A stretch of 45,742 nt of DNA from Anaeromicrobium sp. (GCF_025210435.1 NZ_JAOART010000060.1:1-45742); one strand, 5' to 3'; counted from the stretch's first letter, positions 16,132 through 26,422 are shown. Numbers and translations are program-made. The notes: generated by a model not told the origin, from the letters alone.

Positions 16132-16494
16132 TTAATACTGAGTATCAGTTAAAGATAATGGGTCTTCACCATATTGATTTGGACCATCAGTTCCTTTAAC
16201 AAATGTAAGTACAATTGATGGATATAAATTAACCAATGGAATTAAACAAAGCAATATGAAAGAACCAGATTTATTAAGATCATGAGACCTCTTTATATAT
16301 AAACATGCCATGGGATAAAGTGAAGCTACTCCAACAATACCAGAAAGCATTAAGCCAACTGAATTCTGAATAAGACTATTAATTATAAATGAGATTATTC
16401 CAGAAACAGCAGAAAGTAAAATATTGTAACCAAAAAACTTAGCTCTATTAATTCTTCCATCATAACTAAAAAACATTTCTTTCAATTTAGTCAC
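16132..16494 (-). CDS. DUF805 family small membrane protein
   Basis: The product (120 aa) matches the DUF805 pattern: F-S-Y-D-G-R-I-N-R near the start, three to four membrane helices, the K-R-S-H-D-L-N-K-S-G segment, and the end G-T-D-G-P-N-Q-Y-G-E-D-P. Members are inner-membrane proteins of unknown function. The minus-strand ATG has AGGAGGTGACTAA upstream. It stands alone between prs and pth, where B. subtilis has ctc. Confidence 0.88.
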   Translation of the reverse strand: MTKLKEMFFSYDGRINRAKFFGYNILLSAVSGIISFIINSLIQNSVGLMLSGIVGVASLYPMACLYIKRSHDLNKSGSFILLCLIPLVNLYPSIVLTFVKGTDGPNQYGEDPLSLTDTQY

Positions 16495-16667
16495 CTCCTA
16501 ATCTAAAAAAACAAATATATACATAATATTACAATAAAATCAAAAATATGTAAATAGACCTGAGGGTATATTTTGTATATACAAGGAATTTAAAGTGAAC
16601 ACATATTTAGGATTACTACCTAACTATGATATAATTAAAGAGTTGAATGTTTAGGAGTGTGATAAAA

Positions 16668-17225
16668 GTGTACGTAATAGTTGGTCTTGGAAACCCAGGT
16701 AAAGAATATAATAAAACTAGACATAATGTTGGGTTTCATGTTATAGATAAAATTGCAGAAAATAATAATATAGATATTAATAAGGTAAAACATAAAGCTG
16801 TAGTAGGACAGGGAAGAATAAATAATGAAAAGGTAATCCTAGTAAAGCCTATCACATATATGAATTTAAGTGGTCGTAGCTTAAAGGAGATAGTGGATTA
16901 TTACAAAGTGGATATATCTAAACTAATTGTAATATATGATGATATAGATACTCAAGTGGGAAAAATGAGAATAAGAATGAAAGGAAGTGCAGGAAGTCAC
17001 AACGGTATGAAATCCATAATATATGAATTAGTATCGGATAAATTTCCAAGAATAAGAATAGGCATAGGAAAGCCTCAGTATGGAAAACTTGCCGATTTTG
17101 TTTTAGGAAAATTCTCAAAAGAGGAAGGTCCCCTAATAGAGGAAATTGTAGACAAGGCAGCAGATTCTGTAGAAGTAATAATAAAAGATGGTATTGATTT
17201 AGCAATGAATAGATATAATGGTTAA
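16668..17225 (+). CDS. pth: Peptidyl-tRNA hydrolase
   Basis: Pth frees tRNA from peptidyl-tRNAs dropped by ribosomes. The product (185 aa) begins [11 protein letters not shown], with conserved Asn9 and catalytic His19 (TRHNVGFH), and contains [10 protein letters not shown] and [12 protein letters not shown], all typical. I chose the GTG at 16668 because TAGGAGTG lies at good spacing. The ATG at 16647 would overlap that site. The gene is called spoVC in B. subtilis and has the same place before mfd. Confidence 0.94.
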   Translation: MYVIVGLGNPGKEYNKTRHNVGFHVIDKIAENNNIDINKVKHKAVVGQGRINNEKVILVKPITYMNLSGRSLKEIVDYYKVDISKLIVIYDDIDTQVGKMRIRMKGSAGSHNGMKSIIYELVSDKFPRIRIGIGKPQYGKLADFVLGKFSKEEGPLIEEIVDKAADSVEVIIKDGIDLAMNRYNG

Positions 17226-17230
17226 AGAGT

Positions 17231-17258
17231 CTAGCCCAAATACGAAAATTTGGGCTAG
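17231..17258 (+). terminator. Hairpin between pth and mfd
   Basis: CTAGCCCAAAT and ATTTGGGCTAG form a perfect 11-bp stem around ACGAAA. The following T-run is weak, so it may only attenuate or protect the transcript. Confidence 0.6.
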
Positions 17259-17289
17259 GTCTATTTGACTTGGTGAGGTGATGGTTTTA

Positions 17290-20200
17290 TTGAAAGATAA
17301 TGTTTTTATTAATGAGATAAGAAAAATAAAGGCCTATGATGAGATACAAGATTCCATAAATAGGCTAGAGAGCCCAATACAAATAGGGGGTACCATAGAT
17401 TCTCAGATTTCTCATATAGTATCTTCCTTATATGAACTTAATAAGAAAAAGTGTTTGATAATTACTCATAGTCAGATAAAGGCAAAAGAAATAGTTGAAG
17501 ATTTAAAGTTTTTTATAGATAAAAACGTCAACCTGATTCCTAATAAGGAAATATTATTTTACAATTACGATGCCCATAGCCATGAAAATTTAGAAGAGAG
17601 GCTAAAGGCACTAATTAGTATTAATAAAGATGAACCTTCCATATTAGTTTCATCTATTGAAGGTCTATTATATAGACTTATTCCTAGGGAAGAATTTAAT
17701 AAAAATATATTTTCACTAGAATATGGTCAGATAATAGAGAGAAATGAGATTATCAAAAAACTTTTAAGTTTAGGCTATGAACAAGCCTCCATGGTAGAAG
17801 GCAAGGGCCAATTTAGCCTAAGAGGTGGAATCATAGATATATATTCTTTCCATGATAAATTACCCTATAGGATTGAATTATTTGATGATGAAGTAGATTC
17901 CATAAGGTTGTTTGATATAAACTCTCAGCTATCTAAAGAAAAACTAAAAAAGATAAGTATAGAGCCTGCTAATGAAGTTTTATTAAATATAGACTATAAA
18001 GAGTCCATAGAAAGACTAAAAGTGGAGATGAATGGTCATCTTAATAAGTTAAAAAAGGGACCTAAGGATAATCTTAGGAGTAAGATAAATGGATTAATAG
18101 AACAATTAGAAAATGGCATTTTGCCACAGGGAATAGAAAATTATTTAAATTATTTTTATGAAGAAACTAATTTAGTAACAGATTATATGAGTGATGATAG
18201 CTTAGTATTTATAGATGAACCTTCCCGTGTGGAAGAGAGGTCTAAGTTTATAAATGAAGAATTTAGAGAGTCCTTTAAGGTTTTGCTAGAAAAGGGGGAA
18301 GTACTACCAAGTCAAGCTAATATAATGGTCACCTATGATCATGTGGTAGAGAGTATAGAAAAAAAGAGACTTTTCATATTTAACAATTTGCCTAAAAAAG
18401 ATGACAAATTAGTTCCTGTAAAAAAGATTAATATATTATGTAAGATGGCTCCTGTGTTAAATGGAAAAAGGGAATTGCTTTCTAAGGAAATTAAAAATTT
18501 TAAATATGATGGATACAAGATTATTTTATTGGCCTCCACTGTAGATAGGGTACAAGCCATTAAAGAGTCATTAGAGGAAAATCATTTAGAGTCCACTTAT
18601 TTTAAAGACTTAAATATTTCTATAAAACCAGGCCAAATAATTATTTTACAGGGGAGTTTAAGTAGTGGATTTGAGTATGTAAAGGATAAGATATTACTTC
18701 TTACGGAGAAGGAAATATATGGTGCAGTAAAGAAAAAGAGAAGAAAGAAAAAGAAAAAAGATGGAAAGCCTATTAAATCTTTTAGGGATTTAAAGGTAGG
18801 AGACTATGTGGTCCATGAAAACCATGGTATAGGAAAATATATTGGAGTAGAACAATTAAGTGTTCAAGGAGCTAAGAAGGACTATTTAAAGGTAAAGTAC
18901 TTAGGTGAAGATATATTATATGTACCTATAGAACAAATGGATATGGTTCAAAAATATATAGGCTCAGATGGAATTAAACCTAGACTAAACAAATTAGGCG
19001 GTTCTGAATGGAAAAAGACTAAGGCAAAGGTTAGGGGAGCCATAGTTGATATGGCCAATGAACTCCTTAGATTAAGTGCCATAAGAAAAACTGCTAAGGG
19101 GCATAAGTTTGATCCAGACACCACATGGCAAAAGCAGTTTGAAGACATGTTTCCCTATGAAGAAACTCAGGATCAATTAAGATGTATTGAAGAGATAAAG
19201 GGAGATATGGAGCAAGAAATGCCAATGGATAGGCTTTTATGCGGCGATGTGGGATATGGAAAAACGGAAGTTGCCATAAGGGCCATATTTAAAGCAGTTA
19301 TGGATGGAAAACAGGTTGCTTTTTTAGTTCCTACTACCATATTAGCTCAACAACACTATAATACCTTAAGTGAAAGGTTTAAAAAATTTCCTGTGAATTT
19401 GGAAGTTTTAAGTAGATTTAGAACAGCTAAGCAACAGCAAAAGACCATAAAAGAATTAAAGGTAGGAAATGTGGATGTAATAATAGGAACCCATAGAATA
19501 TTGTCTAAGGATTTACAATTTAAAGACATAGGATTATTAATAATAGATGAGGAACAAAGATTTGGAGTACAGCACAAGGAAGCATTAAAGCAACTTAGGA
19601 AAAATGTGGATGTACTTACTTTGACAGCCACACCCATACCTAGAACCCTTCATATGTCTTTAATTGGCCTTAGGGATATGAGTGTAATAGAAGATCCTCC
19701 AGAGGATAGGCAACCAGTACAAACCTATGTTATGGAGTATAACGAAGATATGATAAAAGAGGCCATATTAAGAGAAGTAAATAGAGGTGGCCAAGTATAC
19801 TTTGTGTTCAATAGGGTAAGGGGAATAGAAAAAATCGCATTAGATTTAATGAATCTAATACCAGAAGTTAAAGTGGGTGTGGCCCATGGACAAATGGGTG
19901 AGAGAGAATTAGAAAATGTAATGTTAGATTTTATGGAAAAAGAGTATGATGTACTAGTATGTACTACTATAATTGAAACGGGATTAGATATATCTAATGT
20001 GAATACGATTATCATATATGATGCAGACAAAATGGGACTATCTCAACTTTATCAATTAAGGGGTAGGGTTGGTAGAACTAATAGAAGAGCCTATGCATAT
20101 TTAACCTATGAAAAAGATAAGATACTAACAGAAATTGCTCAAAAGAGACTAAGGGCCATAAGGGAGTTTACAGAATTTGGTTCTGGTTTTAAAATAGCCA

Positions 20201-20793
20201 TGAGGGACTTAGAAATAAGAGGTGCTGGTAACTTATTAGGTGGAGAGCAACATGGCCATATGTCTGCTATAGGATATGATCTATACTGTAAGCTCTTAGA
20301 AGAAACTGTGAAAGAATTAAAGGGTGAAGAAGTGATAGATGATATAGAAACAAGTGTAGAAATAAATATAAATGCCTTTATACCAGGTAGATATATTCAA
20401 GATGAAAAACATAAACTTGAAATATATAAAAAAATTGCAACCATAAGATCTAAGGATGATTCGGAAGAAGTTGAAGAAGAGATTTTAGATAGATTTGGTA
20501 CTTTGCCAAAGGAAGTGTCAAATTTAATAGACATAGCCTATATGAAGGCCATAGCTCAGAAACTGGGCATCATAAACATATCTGAAACTAAAACCCATGC
20601 CAAGTTAATATTTAAGGATGCAAAATATATGAATCCTATGATTTTAGCAGAGTTAATAAGTTTTTATAAAAATAGGATAGAGATAAATGGTGGAAAAGAA
20701 CCTTATATTAGGCTAAAATACTACAATGATGCTAGAAAATATAGTGATTTGAAGCAACTATTAGATAAAATAGATAGTTTGCAGAAAAAGTAA
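17290..20793 (+). CDS. mfd: Transcription-repair coupling factor Mfd
   Basis: Mfd removes RNA polymerase stalled at lesions and recruits UvrA. The protein (about 1167 aa) has the UvrB-like N-terminal part, a very Lys/Arg-rich linker, the RNA-polymerase-interacting domain (VGDYVVHENHGIGKYIG), an ATPase with Walker A GDVGYGKT (652-659) and DEEQ (753-756), and the C-terminal TRCF domain. The start is uncertain. TTG at 17290 has AGGTGAT at about 8 nt, as at the mazG start, whereas ATG at 17281 and GTG at 17278 overlap or abut the ribosome site. B. subtilis has fin before mfd, and it is absent here. Confidence 0.95.
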   Translation: MKDNVFINEIRKIKAYDEIQDSINRLESPIQIGGTIDSQISHIVSSLYELNKKKCLIITHSQIKAKEIVEDLKFFIDKNVNLIPNKEILFYNYDAHSHENLEERLKALISINKDEPSILVSSIEGLLYRLIPREEFNKNIFSLEYGQIIERNEIIKKLLSLGYEQASMVEGKGQFSLRGGIIDIYSFHDKLPYRIELFDDEVDSIRLFDINSQLSKEKLKKISIEPANEVLLNIDYKESIERLKVEMNGHLNKLKKGPKDNLRSKINGLIEQLENGILPQGIENYLNYFYEETNLVTDYMSDDSLVFIDEPSRVEERSKFINEEFRESFKVLLEKGEVLPSQANIMVTYDHVVESIEKKRLFIFNNLPKKDDKLVPVKKINILCKMAPVLNGKRELLSKEIKNFKYDGYKIILLASTVDRVQAIKESLEENHLESTYFKDLNISIKPGQIIILQGSLSSGFEYVKDKILLLTEKEIYGAVKKKRRKKKKKDGKPIKSFRDLKVGDYVVHENHGIGKYIGVEQLSVQGAKKDYLKVKYLGEDILYVPIEQMDMVQKYIGSDGIKPRLNKLGGSEWKKTKAKVRGAIVDMANELLRLSAIRKTAKGHKFDPDTTWQKQFEDMFPYEETQDQLRCIEEIKGDMEQEMPMDRLLCGDVGYGKTEVAIRAIFKAVMDGKQVAFLVPTTILAQQHYNTLSERFKKFPVNLEVLSRFRTAKQQQKTIKELKVGNVDVIIGTHRILSKDLQFKDIGLLIIDEEQRFGVQHKEALKQLRKNVDVLTLTATPIPRTLHMSLIGLRDMSVIEDPPEDRQPVQTYVMEYNEDMIKEAILREVNRGGQVYFVFNRVRGIEKIALDLMNLIPEVKVGVAHGQMGERELENVMLDFMEKEYDVLVCTTIIETGLDISNVNTIIIYDADKMGLSQLYQLRGRVGRTNRRAYAYLTYEKDKILTEIAQKRLRAIREFTEFGSGFKIAMRDLEIRGAGNLLGGEQHGHMSAIGYDLYCKLLEETVKELKGEEVIDDIETSVEININAFIPGRYIQDEKHKLEIYKKIATIRSKDDSEEVEEEILDRFGTLPKEVSNLIDIAYMKAIAQKLGIINISETKTHAKLIFKDAKYMNPMILAELISFYKNRIEINGGKEPYIRLKYYNDARKYSDLKQLLDKIDSLQKK

Positions 20794-20887
20794 ATTAATA
20801 TATAATACCTAGTATAGGCATGTTAAAGGAGTAATGCTTTAATATAGATTTTAACTAATAACCACTAAGGATAAAGGAGCGATTAAA

Positions 20888-21910
20888 TTGAATTTTAAAA
20901 GACTAAAAAAGAAATCAATGTTAATACTAACTTTAATATTAACATTGGTATTTTCAGTAGGATGTGCTGAAAAAGTGCCAGCCGATGCGGTGGCAAAAGT
21001 AGGAGATACTTATATAAAAAAGGATGTATATGATAGACAACTTTCCATATTTAAGAAAAGATATGAACAAATGTATGGAGATAAGATTTGGACTGTAGAT
21101 ATAGGTGGAAAAACATTCCTTCAAGCCGTTGAGGAAAATGTATTAGAAAAAATGATTAATGATGAAGTTATCAAAAGATATATGGAAAAGGAAAAAATTC
21201 AAATAACAGATGAAGAAGTACAAAAGGAATATGAACAATACAAGGAAAGCATAGGAAAAGATCAAGATTTCAATGACTTCTTAAAGGCAAATAATATGGA
21301 TGAAGAATTTGTTAAAGAAGAAGTAATTAGAAGTGGTCTTTATGCTAAGAAATTCCAAGAAAAAGTAATTGGTGATACAAAGCTTGATGATGAAAAATTA
21401 AAGAAACACTACGACGAAAATAGTTCTGTATATAATATAGAACAGGTTAGAGCAAGACATATACTTATAAAACAAGATGAAAAAGACGCTGAAAAAAAAG
21501 CTAAGGAAATTCTTGAAAAGCTAAAGGCAGGAGAAGATTTTGCAGCCCTTGCAAAGGAGTTTTCTAAGGATCCAGGTTCAGCTGCGAAGGGCGGAGATTT
21601 AGGATTTTTCCCTAAGGGAGTTATGGTTCCTGAGTTTGAGCAAGCAGCATTCACATTAAAGCCAGGTGAAATTAGTGAATTAGTTAAAACTCAATTTGGA
21701 TATCATATAATTAAAGTTGAAGAGAAGAAAAATGAAGTAATAAAGTTTGAGGATGTTAAAGAAGAAATAAAAAGTAAGCTAACAGATGAAAGCATAGTGA
21801 ATAAATTAGAATCATTAAAGAAAGAATACAAAGTAGAAAAGTATGAGATAAAAGCAGAAGAAAATACAGAAGAGAGCAAGGAAGAAAAGAAAGAAGAAAA
21901 GAAGGAATAA
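20888..21910 (+). CDS. PrsA-like lipoprotein, parvulin peptidyl-prolyl isomerase
   Basis: This is an extracellular folding factor anchored to the outer face of the membrane. The TTG start has AAAGGAGCG upstream. The N-terminus is a lipoprotein signal peptide with lipobox ending at Cys26 (V-F-S-V-G-C). A SurA-N/PrsA-type helical domain follows (about 35-180), then one parvulin domain (about 185-280, with [15 protein letters not shown] and FGYHIIKV). The tail is highly charged (Glu/Lys repeats). Located directly after mfd, it may serve secretion of envelope or spore proteins. The prsA name is likely but PrsA-type paralogs are common. Confidence 0.9.
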   Translation: MNFKRLKKKSMLILTLILTLVFSVGCAEKVPADAVAKVGDTYIKKDVYDRQLSIFKKRYEQMYGDKIWTVDIGGKTFLQAVEENVLEKMINDEVIKRYMEKEKIQITDEEVQKEYEQYKESIGKDQDFNDFLKANNMDEEFVKEEVIRSGLYAKKFQEKVIGDTKLDDEKLKKHYDENSSVYNIEQVRARHILIKQDEKDAEKKAKEILEKLKAGEDFAALAKEFSKDPGSAAKGGDLGFFPKGVMVPEFEQAAFTLKPGEISELVKTQFGYHIIKVEEKKNEVIKFEDVKEEIKSKLTDESIVNKLESLKKEYKVEKYEIKAEENTEESKEEKKEEKKE

Positions 21911-21933
21911 AGAATTAAAAATTGTTTAAATAA

Positions 21934-21963
21934 GAAAATAGCCTACACGTAGGCTATTTTCTG
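21934..21963 (+). terminator. Terminator after the prsA-like gene
   Basis: GAAAATAGCCTAC-ACGTAGGCTATTTTC is a near-continuous palindrome ending in a T-rich arm. Confidence 0.85.
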
Positions 21964-22120
21964 CTTTCTGAAGAAAAATGTTAGTATTTCCTAAAATTGG
22001 AATATTAAGGGAGGGAATTAAGCTTAGGAAGGATAGCCTATACATGGGCTATTTTCTGTTTTAAGGGTGAATGCTAATATTTTCTATAATTATGAAAAAA
22101 GAGGGAGGTAATATGGAAAA
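21934..22120 (+). repeat. Tandem imperfect duplication of about 90 bp carrying two terminators
   Basis: Two units (about 21937-22030 and 22031-22120) share the order: hairpin ATAGCC...GGCTAT with TTTTCTG, then a block like GAATGTTAGTATTTTCTA, then GGGAGGG/GAGGGAGG. The first hairpin (21934-21961) is the terminator of the prsA-like gene, and the second (22031-22056) is a diverged copy. The second unit ends with a ribosome-site-like GAGGGAGG and a 7-codon frame (ATG at 22113). The rest of this 348-bp gap before spoVT is A+T-rich without other signals. Confidence 0.6.
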
Positions 22121-22258
22121 GAGCAAGTATTTTTAAAATAAACTTTTTAATAATAAAAGATTTCCAACCATGTATAAAAAAAGTATAAGAGTAAAATAAT
22201 AAAGCTATAAGAGGATGGAATAATAAAAGTTGATTACAGTACTAGGAGGGAAGTTATT

Positions 22259-22810
22259 GTGAAAGCAACAGGTATTGTTAGAAGAATTGACGATTTAGGA
22301 AGAGTAGTAATACCGAAGGAAATAAGAAGAACTTTGAGAATAAGAGAAGGAGATCCTTTAGAAATATTTACAGATAGAGATGGGGAAGTTATTCTAAAGA
22401 AATATTCACCTATAGGAGAATTAAGTGAATTTGCTACAGAATATGCAGAAGCTTTAAGTGACTCTTTAGGGTGTATGGCCATGGTAGCAGATAGGGATAC
22501 GATCATATCCATAGCTGGAGGCTCTAAAAAAGAGTTTTTAGAAAAAAGAGTAAGCAAAGCCTTTGAAAGGATAATGGAGGATAGAAAACCTGTATTATCA
22601 ATAGAAAAAGAAAAGGTTTATCCATTAACATCAGATTTTAGCGATGAACAAAAATATTCTTCTCAAATTATAGCTCCAATAATTACACAAGGAGACTCCA
22701 TCGGTGCGGTAGTCCTAATGTCTAAGGACGAAGATAAGGAACTAGGAGAAATTGAATTAAAAACTGCTGAAACGGCAGCTAGTTTCTTAGGAAAACAAAT
22801 GGAACAATAA
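22259..22810 (+). CDS. spoVT: Stage V sporulation protein T
   Basis: SpoVT is an AbrB-like DNA-binding regulator acting in the forespore under sigma-G control. The product (183 aa) has an N-terminal swapped-hairpin AbrB domain (ATGIVRRIDDLGRVVIPKEI, about 2-21, continuing to 50) and a C-terminal GAF-like domain (about 58-180). The GTG start follows AGGAGGGAAGTTATT. I could not identify a convincing sigma-G promoter by eye. A strong terminator follows. Position after mfd matches B. subtilis except for the intervening prsA-like gene. Confidence 0.95.
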   Translation: MKATGIVRRIDDLGRVVIPKEIRRTLRIREGDPLEIFTDRDGEVILKKYSPIGELSEFATEYAEALSDSLGCMAMVADRDTIISIAGGSKKEFLEKRVSKAFERIMEDRKPVLSIEKEKVYPLTSDFSDEQKYSSQIIAPIITQGDSIGAVVLMSKDEDKELGEIELKTAETAASFLGKQMEQ

Positions 22811-22818
22811 TACATAAT

Positions 22819-22855
22819 AAAAGTAGTAGCTGAGCTTGGCTACTACTTTTATATT
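22819..22855 (+). terminator. Terminator after spoVT
   Basis: AAAAGTAGTAGC and GCTACTACTTTT pair around a short loop, followed by ATATTT. Confidence 0.88.
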
Positions 22856-22887
22856 TATGTTACAATTGATATAATGTATTTGTTATG

Positions 22888-22966
22888 GATTTGTTGATGA
22901 CTAAGCAGATTTACCTTCCTAGGCAATCTACTATGTAAGGAAAGCTTTTGATTAACAAATTTGTAA
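22888..22966 (+). repeat. Degenerate remnant of a family A repeat
   Basis: TTTACCTTCCTAGGCAA...TGTAAGGAAAGCTT matches the right arm end of family A (copy 4: TTTACCTTCCTAGGCAAAGG...TATAAGGAGAGCTT). It is flanked by GGATTTGTTGATGA and TGATTAACAAATTTG, which are mutually inverted like family A ends. The core and left arm are lost. It lies directly before the start of the flippase gene. Confidence 0.45.
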
Positions 22967-22989
22967 ATATGAAATTTGGAGGATTTTTG

Positions 22990-24597
22990 ATGAGTAGTAA
23001 ATCGTTTTTAAAGGGAGCGGCCATATTAGGGGTAGCAGGTATAATAATTAAAATAATGGGAGCTTTTTTTAGGATACCACTTACAAACATAATTGGGGCA
23101 GAGGGAATGGGATATTATCAGGCTTCTTATCCCATATATGTATTATTGCTTGTTGTATCTACAGCAGGGATTCCAACGGCCATATCTAAACTTGTGGCAG
23201 AAAAGAATGCTGTGGGGGACAGATATGGAGCCCATAGAATATTTAAAGTGTCCTTTAGACTTCTGTTAGCAGTGGGGATAGTAACCTTTTGTATACTATT
23301 CTTTGGAGCCAATATATTAGTTAAAATTATAAAAAATGAAAATGCATATTATTCTATGAAAGCTGTAGCACCAGCTCTCTTGTTTGTACCTGTTATGGCA
23401 GCTTTCAGAGGTTATTTCCAGGGACTCCAAGATATGTTTCCAACGGCCATATCACAGATATTTGAACAATTTGGTAGGGTAGTAATAGGAATAGCTTTAG
23501 CCATGTTTTTACTTCCAAGGGGAATAGAAGTGGCAGCAGGAGGAGCTTCCTTCGGAGCCGCATCAGGAGCCATAATGGGAACTATAGCAGTAGCTATTAT
23601 TTATTATAAAAAGAGGAATAAAATTCTAAATGAAATAAAAAATAATAAGGTAGGAGAACAAGAATCTGCTGGATTTATAATAAAAAGGATTTTGCAAATA
23701 GCCATCCCCATAACTATAGGGGCTGCTATACTTCCTGTAATGAATACTATAGATGCAGCATTAGTAATGAGAAGGTTAACTTCAGTAGGATATACTCAAG
23801 AAGTGGCAAATAGTTTATATGGGCAGTTTACTGGTATGGCAGCACCACTTATAAATTTACCACAAGTTTTAACGGTGGCACTAGCCATGAGTTTAGTACC
23901 AGCCATATCCCATTTTTATAAGAAAAATGATTATAAGGGTTTGGAAGATACGGTTTTATCAGGTACTAGGGTTGCTTTACTAATAGGATTGCCAGCAGCA
24001 GTGGGATTAGTAATATTAGCAAAGCCTATAATGTTGCTTTTATTCCCACTTCAGATGGATAGTGCAGCTAGTGCATCAGAGATTCTTAAAGTCTTAGGTT
24101 GGGGAGTTATATTTTTAACTTTAGTTCAAACATTTACAGCCATACTTCAGGGCTTAGGAAAACCAATCATACCTGTTATTAACTTGTTTATAGGTGCCAT
24201 TTTTAAGGTGGGTTTTACATATACTTTAACAGCTATACCTTCTATTAATGTTAAAGGAGCAGCATTAGGTACTGTGGTAGCCTACTGTGTAGCTAGTATA
24301 TTGAATTTTATACAGGTGAGAAAATATACTAAAACTAAATTTAGTCTTGTAAACTTTGTTATAAAACCTGCAATAGCCGTAGGGGCCATGGCCATTTCTG
24401 TAATGTTTATGTATAATACAATCATAAATTTTGTAGGAAATAAAATAGCCACATTAGGTGGTGTGGCAACAGGTGGAGTTATATATGTACTGATGTTATT
24501 ATGTTTAGGTGCTGTAACGAGTGAAGATTTTCAAATGGTTCCAGGTGGAAATAAAATAAGTAAGATATTAAATAAAATAGGACTACTAAAGAAATAG
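22990..24597 (+). CDS. SpoVB/MurJ-like polysaccharide-lipid flippase (MOP superfamily)
   Basis: The product (535 aa) is a 14-helix membrane protein of the polysaccharide biosynthesis branch of the MOP exporters, related to B. subtilis YabM and SpoVB, likely flipping lipid-linked wall or cortex precursors. Family features include the N-terminal FLKGAAILGVAGIIIKIMGA, FRIPLTNIIGAEGMGYYQ and PTAISQIFEQFGRVVIG. The ATG at 22990 has TTTGGAGG at good spacing. In-frame ATGs at 22948 and 22969 lie before or within that site. It keeps the yabM position between spoVT and mazG. Which lipid it moves is unknown. Confidence 0.92.
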   Translation: MSSKSFLKGAAILGVAGIIIKIMGAFFRIPLTNIIGAEGMGYYQASYPIYVLLLVVSTAGIPTAISKLVAEKNAVGDRYGAHRIFKVSFRLLLAVGIVTFCILFFGANILVKIIKNENAYYSMKAVAPALLFVPVMAAFRGYFQGLQDMFPTAISQIFEQFGRVVIGIALAMFLLPRGIEVAAGGASFGAASGAIMGTIAVAIIYYKKRNKILNEIKNNKVGEQESAGFIIKRILQIAIPITIGAAILPVMNTIDAALVMRRLTSVGYTQEVANSLYGQFTGMAAPLINLPQVLTVALAMSLVPAISHFYKKNDYKGLEDTVLSGTRVALLIGLPAAVGLVILAKPIMLLLFPLQMDSAASASEILKVLGWGVIFLTLVQTFTAILQGLGKPIIPVINLFIGAIFKVGFTYTLTAIPSINVKGAALGTVVAYCVASILNFIQVRKYTKTKFSLVNFVIKPAIAVGAMAISVMFMYNTIINFVGNKIATLGGVATGGVIYVLMLLCLGAVTSEDFQMVPGGNKISKILNKIGLLKK

Positions 24598-24599
24598 AA

Positions 24600-24838
24600 T
24601 ATGGATTTATAATTTATAAACTTGCTTTATGTGGGCCTACTTCAGGAAAATATATTGAAAATCTTTTCCACCCAAGTCCTTGTCACAAGCGAAAGTGTGA
24701 ATCTTCGTAGATAGGTTTATGAGTCATGTTCAAATAGCATAGGATGTTGTGACGTTCCTCAATTTGAAAAATTTTCAATATATTTTCCCTTGTAGGCAAG
24801 TTACTGTATAGAGAAAGCTTTTAGTTCATAAATTTATA
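24600..24838 (+). repeat. Family A repeat, copy 2
   Basis: The ends have drifted (TATGGATTTAT / ATAAATTTATA), but the arms GGAAAATATATTGAAAAT and ATTTTCAATATATTTTCC are perfectly complementary in a form different from copy 1, and the core is nearly identical. It starts two bases after the flippase stop codon and ends about 30 bp before mazG. Confidence 0.85.
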
Positions 24839-24866
24839 ATCTAAAGAAAAATAAGAAGGTGATTTT

Positions 24867-26324
24867 TTGAATAAATTAACTGTTGTAGGATTAGGGCCTG
24901 GGAGTAAAAATTATTTGACTATAGGGGCATTAGATAAACTAAAAGAGTCAAAGAAAGTGATTTTGAGGACTAAAAAACATCCTGTAGTTAAATATTTAGA
25001 TGAAGTAGGAATAAAATATGAAACCTTTGACCATATTTATGAAGAAACAAAGGATTTTAATGGGGTATATGAGAGTATAGTAGATAATATATTAAAGTTA
25101 CTTAAGGATGATGAAATAACCTATGCAGTGCCTGGGAGTCCATTTGTGGCCGAATCTACTGTGACCCTTTTAGAGGAAAAGGGTATAGATATAGATTATG
25201 TGGAATCTAGCAGTTTTATAGAAGCCATGCTTTATGTCCTTAAAAAGGATCCTGTAGAGGGATTAACTATAGTGGATGCTTTAAGACTAGATGATCAAAT
25301 GCCTAATAGGAGAACTAATGTTATAGTAACTCAAGTATATGACAAAATTACAGCTTCTAATGTGAAACTTAAAATGATGGAATATTATGAGGATGATCAT
25401 GAAATCATAGTTATAAGGGGAGCTGGAATTGAAGGGATAGAGGAAATACATCATATAAAGTTATATGAAATAGATCATTTAGACATGTATGACTATTTGA
25501 CTAGTATATATATACCAAAAATCGAAAATAATATAGAAAACCCTAGAAATATTAGCGATTTAGTGGATATAATGAAATTATTAAGAAGTGAAGATGGTTG
25601 TCCTTGGGATAGGGAACAAAGTCATGAGAGTCTGAAACCCTACGTAATTGAAGAGGCCTATGAAGTGGTAGAGGCCATAGAAGAAAAGGATTCCATATTA
25701 CTTGAGGAAGAACTTGGAGATTTACTTTTACAAGTGGTATTTCATGCTCAAATAGCCCATGAAAACCATGAGTTTGCTTTAAATGATATAATTAAAGGAA
25801 TTAGTGAAAAACTAGTATCTAGACATCCTCATGTATTTAAAGATTTAAATATTAAAAATTCAGATGAAGTAATAACAACTTGGGAAGAAATTAAACGTGA
25901 AGAGAAAAAGGAAGAAAGTTATACGGAAGGTTTAAAGAGAATTCCAAAGAGTTTGCCTGCTTTAATTAAAAGTTATAAGGTACAAAAGAAGGCTGCAGGT
26001 GTGGGTTTTGATTGGGACAGGGTAGAAGATGCCATAGATAAAGTTCATGAAGAATTAGGTGAATTACTAGAAATTTACAAATCACAGAAAAGAGAAAAGG
26101 TAGAAGAGGAATTGGGAGATCTGATATTTGCCGTTGTAAATGTGGCAAGATTTTTAAAGATAGACCCGGAAATTGCCTTAAATAGAACTACAAAAAAGTT
26201 TATAGAAAGGTTTGCATTTATTGAAGAATGTGCTAAAATACAAGAGAAAGACCTTAAGGACATGTCTTTGCAAGAAATGGACAAACTATGGAATGAAGCA
26301 AAAAAAATAGAAAAACATACATAA
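24867..26324 (+). CDS. mazG: MazG nucleotide pyrophosphohydrolase with N-terminal tetrapyrrole-methylase domain (YabN type)
   Basis: MazG hydrolyses NTPs, including abnormal ones, to NMP and PPi. The protein (485 aa) fuses an SAM-dependent tetrapyrrole-methylase-like domain (about 1-220, VVGLGPGSKNYLTIG) with tandem MazG units. The first has E-E-A-Y-E-V-V-E and E-E-E-L-G-D-L-L-L-Q, the second V-H-E-E-L-G-E-L and E-E-E-L-G-D-L-I-F, so the metal-binding ExxE and ExxD residues are intact. TTG start at 24867 has AAGGTGAT upstream. Gene order matches B. subtilis yabN. The methylase substrate, if any, is unknown. Confidence 0.94.
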   Translation: MNKLTVVGLGPGSKNYLTIGALDKLKESKKVILRTKKHPVVKYLDEVGIKYETFDHIYEETKDFNGVYESIVDNILKLLKDDEITYAVPGSPFVAESTVTLLEEKGIDIDYVESSSFIEAMLYVLKKDPVEGLTIVDALRLDDQMPNRRTNVIVTQVYDKITASNVKLKMMEYYEDDHEIIVIRGAGIEGIEEIHHIKLYEIDHLDMYDYLTSIYIPKIENNIENPRNISDLVDIMKLLRSEDGCPWDREQSHESLKPYVIEEAYEVVEAIEEKDSILLEEELGDLLLQVVFHAQIAHENHEFALNDIIKGISEKLVSRHPHVFKDLNIKNSDEVITTWEEIKREEKKEESYTEGLKRIPKSLPALIKSYKVQKKAAGVGFDWDRVEDAIDKVHEELGELLEIYKSQKREKVEEELGDLIFAVVNVARFLKIDPEIALNRTTKKFIERFAFIEECAKIQEKDLKDMSLQEMDKLWNEAKKIEKHT

Positions 26325-26422
26325 AAACAGAAAAAATATAAAAAATACTAGTTAAAAGAAGGATTTTAAAATAAAAGATAGAATATGCATATACGTATTC
26401 TAAATAAGAGGAGGAAATTATT

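Noticed and set aside
22113-22136. 7-codon frame after GAGGGAGG as a real gene
   Set aside because: Too short to support, no further context; recorded only as part of the duplicated block.
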